Source: Hyphomicrobiaceae bacterium
GTDB taxonomy: Bacteria; Pseudomonadota; Alphaproteobacteria; Rhizobiales; Hyphomicrobiaceae
Direction: 5' to 3'
Length of the DNA stretch: 64,000 nt
Assembly (NCBI GenBank): GCA_022842785.1
Contig: JALHOW010000001.1
Coordinates: 930,001-994,000, forward strand
Shown: one piece after another, positions 25,914 through 35,307 of the stretch
Position numbering within the stretch: the first letter of the stretch is position 1
How the letters are laid out: every line of letters begins with the position of its first letter
Translations under genes and position numbers: made by a program
The notes under the pieces: model-generated
The model's input: only the letters and a program-made list of their open reading frames with translations
Told to the model about the DNA's origin: nothing
Database searches by the model: none

Positions 25914-26231
25914 TCAGGCCACGGCGGGCACGCGAACGACGCCGCTTGCATTGTCCGTAATGCTGAAAACTTCGAAATACTCGATTGTGGGCTCGGCGCC
26001 GTAGCGTTCGACAATGCCGTTACGCCAGGGCCCTGCATAGAATGCCTCGGCCGACGCCCGGTTTTCCCATTGATAAACCCCGCCGGCCGTACCATCCGGG
26101 CTCCAAATGAAATGCTTGCTGATGAGCCCCCTCACCTCGCTGAATCCTGGCGAAATCTTCAAGTAGTGCTGCCTGCAGGCTTGCCGGTCGATCGTTGGCG
26201 GAAGCCGGTAGCGCACGATGGCGGTGATCAT
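25914..26231 (-). CDS. YdhR-like putative monooxygenase (ABM fold)
   Basis: 105 residues from the ATG at 26229-26231; the longer in-frame ORF upstream is unlikely to be coding. The sequence MITAIVRYRLPPTIDRQ..., LISKHFIWSPDGTAGGVYQWENRASAEAFYAGPW matches the small dimeric ferredoxin-like YdhR/antibiotic-biosynthesis-monooxygenase group. Substrates of this group are mostly unknown. It converges on the DUF4167 gene terminator. Confidence 0.75.
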   Translation of the reverse strand: MITAIVRYRLPPTIDRQACRQHYLKISPGFSEVRGLISKHFIWSPDGTAGGVYQWENRASAEAFYAGPWRNGIVERYGAEPTIEYFEVFSITDNASGVVRVPAVA

Positions 26232-26466
26232 GGCGGATCTCGCAGCGGCAACATGGGGTCCGCCCATGACTAAGCACGTGCTGCCGGCGCATGAAGCAAG
26301 AAAATCTGGAAAGCATTTCGCCGCGCTGGGCTTGCCCGATCTGGCGGCCACTTGATCGGCGCCCGACTCGCCCAATGCCTGCATAAATCTGCGGTCGCCC
26401 TCGTCCTGCCGGCCGAATCATGCCTCTGATCTGCTGAGAGTTGCATCGCGGACCAGTGAGGAGCCC

Positions 26467-27426
26467 ATGGCCGAGCAAGTCAGCCTCAGGACGAAGGCCC
26501 AGCCGCGACGCGCCGCAAACAGTGGCGCAAACGCGAAGCCCGTACGCTCCGGCACAGCGGCCGCTAAATCCGGCTTCGGCAAGAAGACGATCGCACTCGT
26601 CTATGACTTCGACGGCACGCTCTCGCCACGCCCCATGCAGGAGTACACCTTCCTGCCCAAGATCGGCGAGGATCCGAAGGCCTTCTGGCGCGAGTGCAAT
26701 CGGATCGCGCGTGAGCAGGAAGCCGATCCGCTGATCACCTACATGCACCTCATGTACCAGAAGGCCAAGGCGCGGAACGTGCGCATCGACCGCGACGACC
26801 TGGTGGCGCTGGGTCGCGACGTCGAGCTCTTTCCCGGCGTGGAGGCGTGGTTCGGGGAGATCGCCAAGTACATCGGCATCCGCGCCGAGAGCCAAGGCGT
26901 GGAGCTGCGCCACTACCTGATCTCATCGGGCCTCGTCGAGATCATCGAGGGGACGCGGATCCGCCCGCACTTCCACAATGTCTTTGCTTCGGAATACTGG
27001 TTCGAGGCCTACGATCTCCCCTATCCCAAGCGCGTCATCACGGACACGGGCAAGACCCAGTATCTGTTCCGCATCAACAAGGGCATCGAGAACCTCGGCC
27101 AGTCGATCAACGAGCACATGCCCGAGGGCGCACGCCCGATCCCCTTCGGCAACATGATCTACTTCGGCGATGGCGACACCGACGTGCCCTCTATGGCCGT
27201 CATGCGCAAGAACGGCGGCCATGCGATCGCCGTCCACACGCCCGGCAAGTCGAAGACCAAGTGCATCGATCTCTTCCGCGCCGGCCGCTGCGATTTCTTC
27301 GCACCCGCCGACTACACGCGCGGCTCGGAGCTGTTCCGCCGCACGACGCTGCTCATCGATCGCATTCTCGCGAACATTCGCCTCGAAGAAGAGGCCTGGC
27401 GCCTCCGCCGCACCATCGATCGTTAG
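26467..27426 (+). CDS. HAD-superfamily hydrolase (phosphoserine phosphatase-like)
   Basis: 319 residues. After an Ala/Arg-rich ~35-residue leader comes the HAD motif I YDFDGTLSPRPM (nucleophile Asp near 46). Motif II is probably in HYLISSGLVEIIEG, and motif IV in YFGDGDTDVPSM. This is the haloacid-dehalogenase-like phosphatase branch that includes phosphoserine phosphatases, but substrate residues do not point to serine phosphate. The stop overlaps the convergent glycerophosphodiesterase gene by 4 bases. Confidence 0.82.
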   Translation: MAEQVSLRTKAQPRRAANSGANAKPVRSGTAAAKSGFGKKTIALVYDFDGTLSPRPMQEYTFLPKIGEDPKAFWRECNRIAREQEADPLITYMHLMYQKAKARNVRIDRDDLVALGRDVELFPGVEAWFGEIAKYIGIRAESQGVELRHYLISSGLVEIIEGTRIRPHFHNVFASEYWFEAYDLPYPKRVITDTGKTQYLFRINKGIENLGQSINEHMPEGARPIPFGNMIYFGDGDTDVPSMAVMRKNGGHAIAVHTPGKSKTKCIDLFRAGRCDFFAPADYTRGSELFRRTTLLIDRILANIRLEEEAWRLRRTIDR

Positions 27427-28181
27427 GGCCGGTATCCTTCGAAGACCACCGCATCCGCCCATTTCGCAGCGATTGCGCGCTCGCGCTCGTTGCGCACGGT
27501 CCACGTGAAGAGCGGTAGCCCCAGCGCCTCACGCGTAAAGCGCGTCACCGGCGTCGGCAGCGCGCGCACGTGATAGGAGAAGAAGGAGGGTTCGGCCTCG
27601 CGGCTTTCGAGCAGATACGTGAGGCTGATCGCACGCGCGGCATCGATCTTGTTCGGCCACCAGTTGTGAACCGTGTAGTCCGTCGCGATGATGCCACGAG
27701 GGATCTGCGGGGCGAGCGCCTTGCAGCGTGCCATAACTGCGGGATCGAATGACTTGAGGCAGATGGGGCCCTTGTACGCCGTCGTCAGGGCCGCGATGGC
27801 TTCGAGGAAGCCGGCCTTCGGCGCATCGAATTCGCTCTTGATCTCGACGACGAGCGGCACGCGTCCACCCACCATCTCCAGAAAACCGGCGTACGGGAGA
27901 ATGGGCGTGTCCTGCCCGCGATACCTGAGCTTTGCGAGTTCAGCAGGCGTTCGCTCATCGATCAGGCCCTCGGCATCGATGAGCCGCTTCAGCGCCCGGT
28001 CGTGGAACACCATCGGCGTGCCATCAGATGCCGGCTGGAGGTCGCACTCTATGCCATAGCCGCCGTCGATAGCGGCGACGAACGCCGGACCCGTATTCTC
28101 GAGCACCCCTGCATTGCGGTCATGCAAGCCGCGATGGGCGATCGGTCGGATGAACTGGCTGCGGTCGAGCGGTGGCCCCAC
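27423..28181 (-). CDS. Glycerophosphodiester phosphodiesterase family protein
   Basis: 252 residues from a GTG at 28179-28181, just before the zapA stop; an upstream extension overlaps zapA and is not credible. GDPD motifs are clear: IAHRGLHDRNAGVLENTGPAF (catalytic His), GIECDLQPASDGTPMVFHD (metal Glu/Asp and second His), and PLVVEIKSEFDAP. There is no signal peptide, so it is cytoplasmic. It hydrolyses glycerophosphodiesters to glycerol 3-phosphate plus alcohol. Confidence 0.88.
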   Translation of the reverse strand: MGPPLDRSQFIRPIAHRGLHDRNAGVLENTGPAFVAAIDGGYGIECDLQPASDGTPMVFHDRALKRLIDAEGLIDERTPAELAKLRYRGQDTPILPYAGFLEMVGGRVPLVVEIKSEFDAPKAGFLEAIAALTTAYKGPICLKSFDPAVMARCKALAPQIPRGIIATDYTVHNWWPNKIDAARAISLTYLLESREAEPSFFSYHVRALPTPVTRFTREALGLPLFTWTVRNERERAIAAKWADAVVFEGYRP

Positions 28182-28185
28182 GATT

Positions 28186-28413
28186 TCACACTCCCTGCGA
28201 CTCGAGGCGCGTCTGGGCATCGAGCAGTTCGTCGGCCAGCATGAGGGCTGCCATGAGCAGTAAACGGTCATCGCCGGCAGCGGAGAACTCACCAGCGAGG
28301 CTGTCGACGCGTTGGCGCACGATATCAGAAAGCGCCAGCAGGCGCGCCTCCTCGCCATCGCCGCACTTCAGGCGATAGGTCCGGCCATTGATCGTGATGG
28401 TCGCCTGCCCCAT
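28186..28413 (-). CDS. zapA: Cell division protein ZapA
   Basis: 75 residues starting MGQATITINGRTYRLKCGDGEEARLLALS, the usual ZapA opening; the 14-residue upstream extension was not used. It continues with an amphipathic helix ending LLLMAALMLADELLDAQ. ZapA crosslinks FtsZ filaments. It is paired with an upstream small coiled-coil protein, a common arrangement in Hyphomicrobiales. Confidence 0.88.
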   Translation of the reverse strand: MGQATITINGRTYRLKCGDGEEARLLALSDIVRQRVDSLAGEFSAAGDDRLLLMAALMLADELLDAQTRLESQGV

Positions 28414-28461
28414 TCCCCGTCCCGCTGCCGTCCCCGCCCGGCGGCGGAATTCCAATTCGCC

Positions 28462-28824
28462 CTACTGCTCGGTGTCGATGAGGCTCCGAAGTGAATCGAT
28501 CACCCAATCAATGCGATTGAGCACCTGATCGCGCCCTTCCTCGAGTGCCCGAATACGGCTCTCGGCCTTCTCGAGTTCTGCAAGCAGCCGGTCGCGCTCG
28601 CTTTCGAGCTTCACCACACGTGCGAGAAGGGCGGCGGGTTCGAGAGCGGACGCGCTCGGTGCAGCCGAACGCTTTGCCGATGCCTTGGCCTTGCCGGTCG
28701 CAGCGCCGCTTGCTTTCCTGCCTGCCCCAGCAGCCTTCTTCGCGGCCTTGGACGCCGGTTGCTTCGATGTAAGCGCCTTGGAGGCGGGCGACTTACGCGA
28801 CTTACCGCTGCCACGCTCGCTCAT
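28462..28824 (-). CDS. Small Ala/Lys-rich coiled-coil protein (DUF4164-like)
   Basis: 120 residues from MSERGSGK. The first ~65 residues are basic, Ala/Lys/Ser rich, and resemble a disordered tail. The second half is a coiled coil (LLARVVKLESERDRLLAELEKAESRIRALEEGRDQV) ending VIDSLRSLIDTEQ. Position directly ahead of zapA matches the DUF4164 proteins of rhizobia, which may support division, but the family call is from context and the coiled coil. Confidence 0.65.
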   Translation of the reverse strand: MSERGSGKSRKSPASKALTSKQPASKAAKKAAGAGRKASGAATGKAKASAKRSAAPSASALEPAALLARVVKLESERDRLLAELEKAESRIRALEEGRDQVLNRIDWVIDSLRSLIDTEQ

Positions 28825-28978
28825 GTCGAACCTTCCCGTCAGCGGAAAGTGGCAACGATGCGTCGCGCACAATCCCCCCGCCGATCAAAACTTAAGTGCC
28901 ACGCTGCCCGCGCGTCAATCGCGATCAAAGTAGGTAACGTATGCAATGAACTGATCGTGTCGTCGGTGCACGCAATGC

Positions 28979-29395
28979 TCACCCGCGCAACGGCTCGCCG
29001 GTCCGGATTGCGGATATGATAACGATGGCCTGCGCCATTGGAAAATCATCGGTAATCGTAAGGTCGATGCGCGCTTCATATCCGGGCGGCGTGATGCGCG
29101 CGAGCTGGGCCGCCGCGCCGCCAGTCAATTTCAGCGTCGGACGACCCGACGGCAAATTCACAACGCCCATGTCGCGCCAGAACACGCCCTTGCGCAAGCC
29201 CGTTCCGAGCGCCTTCGAACACGCCTCTTTTGCAGCGAAGCGTTTCGCGTAGGATGCCGCACGCTGCCGGCGGCGATCGGACCTCTGCCGTTCGACGTCC
29301 GTGAAAATCCGATTGAGAAAGCGATCGCCGTAAAGCTCGATCGTGCGCTCGATACGGCGGATGTCGATGACATCATTACCGAGACCGAGGATCAT
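28979..29395 (-). CDS. acpS: Holo-[acyl-carrier-protein] synthase
   Basis: 138 residues. It opens [23 protein letters not shown] with the metal-binding Asp, and has the second motif [16 protein letters not shown]. It transfers 4'-phosphopantetheine from CoA to acyl carrier protein. The start overlaps the pdxJ stop by 4 bases, a well-known pdxJ-acpS pairing. Confidence 0.95.
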   Translation of the reverse strand: MILGLGNDVIDIRRIERTIELYGDRFLNRIFTDVERQRSDRRRQRAASYAKRFAAKEACSKALGTGLRKGVFWRDMGVVNLPSGRPTLKLTGGAAAQLARITPPGYEARIDLTITDDFPMAQAIVIISAIRTGEPLRG

Positions 29396-30156
29396 GGCGT
29401 GCGGGCCTCACGCATCAGGCGGCTCATGTGCTCGATTGCCGGCCGCAAGCCGATCATGATGGCCTCGCCCATGAGAAAGTGCCCGATATTGAGTTCCGCG
29501 ATCTCGGGAAGGCGCGCGACCTCTCTCACTGTATTGTACGTTAGGCCATGTCCGGCATGCACCTCGAGGCCGGCCGCGTGCGCGTCGCGCGCGCCTTTGG
29601 CGAGGCGCTGGACCTCTTGCTCCACGCGCTGCCAGTCGTTCGCGAGCGCATGCTCGCAGTAGGTGCCGGTGTGTAGCTCGACGATATCGGCGCCGAGCTT
29701 CGCCGCGGCCTCGATCGGCGCGCGATCCGGCTCGATGAAGAGCGAGACGCGGATACCGGCCGCCTTGAGCTCACCGATGCAGCGCTCGAGAAAACTGCCG
29801 GCGCCAACGACATCGAGGCCACCCTCGGTCGTACGCTCCTCGCGCTTTTCCGGAACGAGGCAGCAGGCGTGCGGCACGGTTTTCAGTGCGATGGCCAGCA
29901 TCTCGGGCGTTGCCGCCATCTCGAAATTGAGTGGGCGGGTGATCTCGGCCTTGAGGCGCGCGATATCGTCGTCGCGGATGTGGCGGCGGTCCTCGCGCAG
30001 GTGCGCCGTGATGCCGTCAGCACCGGACTCGATGGCGAGATGCGCCGCGCGCACGGGATCGGGATGGCCTCCGCCGCGCGCATTACGCACCGTCGCGACG
30101 TGGTCGATATTGATGCCGAGGCGCAGCGCCGTGGGCAATGATCGTGCTTGTGACAT
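29392..30156 (-). CDS. pdxJ: Pyridoxine 5'-phosphate synthase
   Basis: 254 residues from the internal ATG at 30154-30156 ([29 protein letters not shown]). Signature stretches are [45 protein letters not shown] and [15 protein letters not shown]. PdxJ condenses 1-deoxyxylulose 5-phosphate with 3-amino-2-oxopropyl phosphate in the DXP-dependent vitamin B6 route. Confidence 0.95.
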   Translation of the reverse strand: MSQARSLPTALRLGINIDHVATVRNARGGGHPDPVRAAHLAIESGADGITAHLREDRRHIRDDDIARLKAEITRPLNFEMAATPEMLAIALKTVPHACCLVPEKREERTTEGGLDVVGAGSFLERCIGELKAAGIRVSLFIEPDRAPIEAAAKLGADIVELHTGTYCEHALANDWQRVEQEVQRLAKGARDAHAAGLEVHAGHGLTYNTVREVARLPEIAELNIGHFLMGEAIMIGLRPAIEHMSRLMREARTP

Positions 30157-30204
30157 GACGTGCTGCTCGCCTCTTATGGCCGGCGCAGCCATGTGGGCCT
30201 TGCG

Positions 30205-30768
30205 TCAAGCCTGCTGTTGGCGGCGCGTATGAAAGACCTCGGCCGCCCGGCGGCCTATGAAATAGAGGGCCGAGCCGGAAATCAACCCCAGCACCAGGCT
30301 GCCGACAAAGAGTGGCTTAAGGATTGGCGACAAGAGCTTGCCTGCGGCATCGAGCGCGCTCAGCGGGTCCATGCGAGAGGTGGACGTCTCTGCAAGCCGC
30401 GTAAGCGTGCGCTGGAACTCCTCGACGGTCATGGCCCCCGCTTCGCCGAGCAGCATGATGCCGAGAAGATACGAGCCGACCCACATCGCCGGCCACGTCA
30501 GTGGATTGCCGGCCCAAGTGCCGAGCACGGCGGCGCCGACATTGGCGCGCCCCAGCCAGGCGATCGCGACAGCCATGAACATCTGAACGCCGAGCACCGG
30601 CAGGAACGCGACGAACACGCCTGTCGCGAGGCCAAGCCCTACGGCGTGCGGCGTCGTTTCCAGACGCAGCACCGACGCCCATGCGCGGCTCATGCTCCGC
30701 CGTCCCATCCTGCCGTTCCTATTGTGATGACCAAACGTCTCGACACGCCGCTGGGGCCAGATCCTCAT
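30205..30768 (-). CDS. DUF2062 membrane protein
   Basis: 187 residues from the first start; the ATG at residue 21 (MGRRSMSRAW) is also possible. The family pattern is visible: TPHAVGLGLATGVFVAFLPVLGVQMFMAVAIAWLGRANVGAAVLGTWAGNPLT, followed by membrane segments at about 95-115 and 155-175. Function of the family is unknown. It lies in a minus-strand run with rsh upstream and pdxJ-acpS downstream. Confidence 0.85.
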   Translation of the reverse strand: MRIWPQRRVETFGHHNRNGRMGRRSMSRAWASVLRLETTPHAVGLGLATGVFVAFLPVLGVQMFMAVAIAWLGRANVGAAVLGTWAGNPLTWPAMWVGSYLLGIMLLGEAGAMTVEEFQRTLTRLAETSTSRMDPLSALDAAGKLLSPILKPLFVGSLVLGLISGSALYFIGRRAAEVFHTRRQQQA

Positions 30769-30854
30769 GGCGCTGCACTCGCGTTGGTAGTTGGCACTAC
30801 ATGGGCGGCCTTTACGGCTCCCTTGTGACGCAACGCGTGTACTGGAGACACACC

Positions 30855-33101
30855 TCAGGCAAATACGCGCTCGACCTTGCTCACAACCGACTTGCTCTTG
30901 AGCCCGTTGATGATGCGGTTGAGATGCGCGAGATCGAAGACCTCGACCTCGATCAGCATCTCCGTGAAGTCGGCGCCACGGTGCAGCATCTTCAGGTTGT
31001 CAATGTTGCCGTCGTCCTCGCCGATCACTTGTGCAATCTGCGCGAGCGTCCCCGGCTCGTTCAGTACTGTCACGGAAATGCGAGCGGGAAAGCGCTCCGG
31101 CGTCTCCTGGTTGATATCCCAAGTGACGTCGATCCAACGCTCGTGCTCGAACTCACTCAGACGCGGGGAATGGATCTGGAAGATGCGGATTCCCTCTCCG
31201 GGCGTCAAGACACCGACGATCCGGTCTCCCGGCACGGCGCCGCCCGGCTCAAACGACACCGGCACGTCGTTGCGAATCCCGCGGATGACGATGCCCTTAC
31301 CGGCACCGCTGACGCCCGCGCCGCTGCTCGTCGGCCAGCGGAACTTGAGACCCATTACCTTGGAGAGATTGAACCAGCCCTCCTCGCCACCTTCGCCATT
31401 CTCGTAGCGATTGCGCGGGCGCACGCGCGACGTCGATGGCAGCAGCTCGGCGGCTTCCGGTGCGATGGCACGAATCACATCCGCTATCGGCAGCTCGCTT
31501 CGACCGACCGCGGCGTGAACATCATCGACCGTCTTGTGCGTGAGCCGCGTGAGCGCTCGGCGCAACCGATCGTCGGAGTAGTCCTGGCCGATCTTGGCAA
31601 AGGCCGAGCTGAGGAGACGACGGCCGAGCTCGGCATACTGACGGCGAAGCGAGTCGCGCGCCGCGCGCCGGATCGAGCTCCGTGCCTTGCCCGTGACGGC
31701 AATGCGCTCCCAGGCCGCCGGCGGCGTGCGGCTCGCCGAGGTCAGGATGTGCACCTCGTCACCATTGCGCAGCTGCGTCGAGAGCGGCATCTGGCGGCCG
31801 TTGATGCTGGCGCCGACACAGGAATTGCCGACATCCGTGTGGACAGCATACGCGAAATCGATCGGCGTTGCGCCCTGCGGCAGCGCGATGAGGCGGCCCT
31901 TGGGTGTGAAGCAAAAGACCTGATCGTGAAAAAGCTCGAGCTTCGTGTGCTCGAGAAATTCCTCCGAGTTGTCGCCTTCGAGCAGCGTCTCGACGAGGCG
32001 GCGCAGCCAGATGTAAGGCCCCATTTCGCGCATGGCTTCAGGCGTCGCCGCCTTGCCATTCATGCGCGAGAGATCCTTGTAGAACGTATGAGCCGCAACA
32101 CCGTACTCGGCCGTCACATGCATGGGCTCAGTGCGCAACTGCAGCTCGACGCGCTGATGACGCGGCCCGACGATCGTCGTGTGGATCGAGCGATAGCCGT
32201 TCTGCTTCGGCGTCGAGATGTAGTCCTTGAAGCGGCCCGGCACCGCGCGCCACGTCGTATGGACGAGCCCGAGCACACGGTAGCAGTCCTCGACGGGGCC
32301 GCAGATCACGCGGAAGCCGTAGAGGTCCGAGAGTTGCTCGAGCGAGATCTGGCGGTTCTGCATCTTCCGCCAGATCGAGTACGGCTTCTTCTCGCGTCCC
32401 GTCACCTCGGCGCTGAAGTTCGCTTCTCCGAGCTTCGCAATGAGACTGAGGCGGATTTCCTCGACGAGCCCCTGGTTGTTCTCGTTCAGTCGATCGAGGC
32501 GTTCGCGCACGGTACGGTAGGCCTCCGGATGCAGCCAGCGGAAGGCGAGGTCCTCGAGCTCCTCGCGCATCGCCTGAATGCCCATGCGGCCCGCGAGCGG
32601 CGCATAGATCTCGAGCGTCTCCTCGCTGTTGCGTCGGCGGCTCTCCGGCGACATGTGCTCGAGCGTGCGCATGTTGTGCAGGCGGTCCGCGAGCTTGACG
32701 AGCAGCACGCGGATGTCGGTCGAGATGGCGACCAGAAGCTTACGGAAATTCTCCGCCTGCTCGGCTTTCTTGGAGACGAGGTCGAGGCGCTTGATCTTGG
32801 TGAGACCATCGACGAGTACGCCGATCTCGGGCCCGAAGAGCTGGTCGATCTCGGCCCGCGTTGCCTCGGTGTCCTCGATGACATCGTGCAGGAGTGCTGT
32901 CGCGATCGTGGCGTCGTCGAGTTCCAGATCGGTCAGGATCGCCGCGACTTCGAGCGGATGCGAGAAATAGGGATCGCCCGAAGCCCGCTTCTGATGACCG
33001 TGCGCGCGCATGGCGTAGACGTAGGCGCGATTGAGCAGAGTCTCGTCGGCCTTCGGATCATAGCGAAGGACGCGCTCGACCAGCTCGTATTGACGCATCA
33101 T
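30855..33101 (-). CDS. Bifunctional (p)ppGpp synthetase/hydrolase (RelA/SpoT homologue)
   Basis: 748 residues, full length. The N-terminal HD hydrolase has YFSHPLEVAAIL, TALLHDVIEDT and KLADRLHNMRT, so the hydrolase site looks intact. The synthetase domain contains YGFRVICGPVEDCYRVLGLVH and YISTPKQNGYRSIHTTIVG. TGS (FTPKGRLIALPQGATPIDFAYAVH) and C-terminal ACT (ISVTVLNEPGTLAQIAQVIGEDDGNIDNL) domains follow. One such enzyme usually handles all (p)ppGpp in alphaproteobacteria. rpoZ lies upstream. Confidence 0.95.
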   Translation of the reverse strand: MMRQYELVERVLRYDPKADETLLNRAYVYAMRAHGHQKRASGDPYFSHPLEVAAILTDLELDDATIATALLHDVIEDTEATRAEIDQLFGPEIGVLVDGLTKIKRLDLVSKKAEQAENFRKLLVAISTDIRVLLVKLADRLHNMRTLEHMSPESRRRNSEETLEIYAPLAGRMGIQAMREELEDLAFRWLHPEAYRTVRERLDRLNENNQGLVEEIRLSLIAKLGEANFSAEVTGREKKPYSIWRKMQNRQISLEQLSDLYGFRVICGPVEDCYRVLGLVHTTWRAVPGRFKDYISTPKQNGYRSIHTTIVGPRHQRVELQLRTEPMHVTAEYGVAAHTFYKDLSRMNGKAATPEAMREMGPYIWLRRLVETLLEGDNSEEFLEHTKLELFHDQVFCFTPKGRLIALPQGATPIDFAYAVHTDVGNSCVGASINGRQMPLSTQLRNGDEVHILTSASRTPPAAWERIAVTGKARSSIRRAARDSLRRQYAELGRRLLSSAFAKIGQDYSDDRLRRALTRLTHKTVDDVHAAVGRSELPIADVIRAIAPEAAELLPSTSRVRPRNRYENGEGGEEGWFNLSKVMGLKFRWPTSSGAGVSGAGKGIVIRGIRNDVPVSFEPGGAVPGDRIVGVLTPGEGIRIFQIHSPRLSEFEHERWIDVTWDINQETPERFPARISVTVLNEPGTLAQIAQVIGEDDGNIDNLKMLHRGADFTEMLIEVEVFDLAHLNRIINGLKSKSVVSKVERVFA

Positions 33102-33260
33102 GGCGCTTCAAGCCTCTGCACCCGCCGCCGCGGTCCAGCGCGCGCGTGCTGGCGGCCGCGCGGTATCTCTCCTCATGAACCATAAGCATGAGTCTTCGCC
33201 GCGGCTAGCTTGAGCCGCGGCGTCAGAACCGACAACACTGGATGGGAACGCAGCGCCGCC

Positions 33261-33707
33261 TCAGCGGCCCCGCACGCCGCCATTGCCGCCGCCACCGCCG
33301 CCACCACCATTCGACGAGGGCTCGATCGGCGCCATGCTCTCCATGGCACGCAGGAGCTGCTCTTCCGACATGGAGATCTGATCGATCGCGTTGTCGGCCG
33401 ACTGGTCGTCGCGGCCGAGCTGCTGGCGACTACGATCGGCACCGATGAGCGGGGCGGCGCCTGCCTCCGGCTCGTCGATCTCGACGTTCTTCTGAATGGA
33501 GTGGATGAGGCTCTCGCGGAGGTCATCGGCCGGGACGGTCCGCTCGGCCACTTCGCGCAGCGCGATCACGGGGTCTTTGTCGTTGTCGGGCTCGACGGTC
33601 AGATGCGAGCCCGAGGCAATCGCCCGGGCGCGATGAGCCGCAAGCAGCACCAGTTCGAACCGATTGGGGACCTTGTCCACGCAATCTTCAACCGTGACAC
33701 GCGCCAT
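33261..33707 (-). CDS. rpoZ: RNA polymerase omega subunit
   Basis: 148 residues starting [30 protein letters not shown], diagnostic for omega. The core is ~70 residues, and the rest is an alphaproteobacterial extension ending in a run of glycines ([13 protein letters not shown]). The neighbour rsh is a classical rpoZ-spoT pairing. Omega contributes to polymerase assembly and to ppGpp binding. Confidence 0.93.
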   Translation of the reverse strand: MARVTVEDCVDKVPNRFELVLLAAHRARAIASGSHLTVEPDNDKDPVIALREVAERTVPADDLRESLIHSIQKNVEIDEPEAGAAPLIGADRSRQQLGRDDQSADNAIDQISMSEEQLLRAMESMAPIEPSSNGGGGGGGGNGGVRGR

Positions 33708-33819
33708 CGCTGTTCAATCCTCGATTGTCTGATGTCAGTTATGGTTTAGAGCGCAACTACAGGCGCCTCCGGGCCCTTTGGCCCATTTGCGGGCTTAATG
33801 CCACGAATATCCCTTTGAA

Positions 33820-34395
33820 TCAAGCTGGCGCGATGCCACGCTGCAGCGCCGGATGACGCCGCAGCAGGGCGCCTGCTGTGAGCCCGAGAACTGGGTGACG
33901 CCAATGCGGGGCGATCTCCGCGAGCGGCACCAGGACGAAGCCGCGCTCGTGCATCAACGGATGCGGCAGAACCAGGGGTCCCCCTGACTGATTGAGCGCC
34001 GGCCAGTTCAGCGCCCGGCTGCCGTAGTCGATGATGTCGAGGTCCAGCGGTCGCGCACTCCAACGCGCCCGGCTACGCCGTCCGGCCTTGCGTTCGACAG
34101 CCTTGACAACTCTAAGAAGACCCCCAAGCGGCAGATTGGTACGAGCCAGTATGACGGCATTGTAGAATTCCGGCATAAGTCCCGCGCCCGAATGCGGCAA
34201 GGTGCGGTAAATTAGCGAACGCGCGATAATAAAAACCTGGTTTTGCTCAAGTATGTGCAGTGCACGGTGAAGTGTAGCGACAGGCGCCCCCCAGGAGCCC
34301 GGCACGTTAGAACCAAGCGAAATCACGCAGTTTGAGCCACCCACCGCATTGATACAGTTATGCGAATCATTCCGATATGCAGTCCAAACGGGCAT
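33820..34395 (-). CDS. folK: 2-amino-4-hydroxy-6-hydroxymethyldihydropteridine pyrophosphokinase
   Basis: 191 residues. The HPPK signature is SARPLDLDIIDYGSRALN; other motifs are ISLGSNV, YRTLPHSGAG, YNAVILARTNL and LVLPHPLMHERGFVLVPLAEIAP. It pyrophosphorylates the pterin precursor of folate. Compared with typical HPPK there are ~22 additional residues before ISLGSN; a GTG about 15 codons downstream could be the real start. Confidence 0.9.
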   Translation of the reverse strand: MPVWTAYRNDSHNCINAVGGSNCVISLGSNVPGSWGAPVATLHRALHILEQNQVFIIARSLIYRTLPHSGAGLMPEFYNAVILARTNLPLGGLLRVVKAVERKAGRRSRARWSARPLDLDIIDYGSRALNWPALNQSGGPLVLPHPLMHERGFVLVPLAEIAPHWRHPVLGLTAGALLRRHPALQRGIAPA

Positions 34396-34586
34396 TGGCG
34401 TCTGCCTGTGAAGAGTCTAAGATGTGGCGAAGTATCACTTCAATTCGCGCGATCTGCTCTATATATGGTTTCATAATCTTGCGTGTCCGAGCCGCATCGC
34501 GCGTATGTCGCCATCGCTCGCGTTACGTTGCAGTGGTATGACGCCCGGCCTCGGTGTCGGGCCAACAATGAAAAGGCAAGTCTCAG

Positions 34587-35222
34587 ATGTTTTTCTACCC
34601 TACAGAGCGCATCGCGCTGTTCATTGATGGGGCAAACCTCTACGCGACGGCCAAAGCTCTTGGCTTTGATATAGACTACAAGAACCTTCTCGGCGTCTTC
34701 CGGAACAAGGGCTACCTCGTTCGTGCCCTTTACTATACGGCACTTGTCGAGGATCAGGAGTATTCGTCCATCCGGCCACTGATCGACTGGCTCGATTACA
34801 ATGGCTACACTATGGTGACGAAGCCGACCAAGGAGTTCACCGACGCTTCCGGTCGGCGCAAGATCAAGGGCAATATGGACATCGAGCTGACCGTCGATGC
34901 CATGGAGCTGGCGCCGAAGCTCGATCACGTCGTTCTCTTCTCCGGTGATGGTGATTTCCGCAGCCTCGTCGCAGCTTTGCAGGCCAAGGGCCTGCGCGTT
35001 AGCGTGGTCTCCACGCTGCAGACGCAGCCGCCCATGGTCGCTGACGAGCTGCGCCGCCAGGCAGACCAGTTCATCGACATCGCCGACCTCGAGAAAGACA
35101 TTTGCCGCGATCCGAGCCAGCGCATCCCGCGCGAAGCTCGCGAAACGCGCCTCGCTCAGTTCCGTGCACAGCGCGAGGGTGTGGGCTCGCAGCAGGGCCA
35201 CGACGATTCAGTCGATACCTGA
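34587..35222 (+). CDS. NYN domain protein (LabA/DUF88 family)
   Basis: 211 residues. The PIN-like NYN fold is seen in RIALFIDGANLYATAK (first Asp), KGNMDIELTVDAMELAPKLDHVVLFSGDGDFRSLVAALQAKG (central acidic motif), and RVSVVSTL. The family contains putative RNases and is very conserved in alphaproteobacteria, where its target is unknown. The C-terminal ~45 residues are charged. A GC-rich hairpin follows. Confidence 0.88.
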   Translation: MFFYPTERIALFIDGANLYATAKALGFDIDYKNLLGVFRNKGYLVRALYYTALVEDQEYSSIRPLIDWLDYNGYTMVTKPTKEFTDASGRRKIKGNMDIELTVDAMELAPKLDHVVLFSGDGDFRSLVAALQAKGLRVSVVSTLQTQPPMVADELRRQADQFIDIADLEKDICRDPSQRIPREARETRLAQFRAQREGVGSQQGHDDSVDT

Positions 35223-35246
35223 GAAGTTTCTCAGACACAGGATATC

Positions 35247-35280
35247 AACGGCGTCGAGCTCGCGTGGGCTCGGCGCCGTT
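35247..35280 (+). terminator. Hairpin terminator after NYN gene
   Basis: AACGGCG (35247-35253) pairs with CGCCGTT (35274-35280), with an inner GAGC/GCTC pairing; GTCGTTT follows. Confidence 0.7.
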
Positions 35281-35307
35281 GTCGTTTGAGGTCAATGGAG
35301 ACGCGCT

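Noticed and set aside
30681-33185. 834-codon plus-strand ORF opposite the RelA/SpoT gene
   Set aside because: Antisense shadow; the minus strand encodes a full-length RelA/SpoT with intact motifs.
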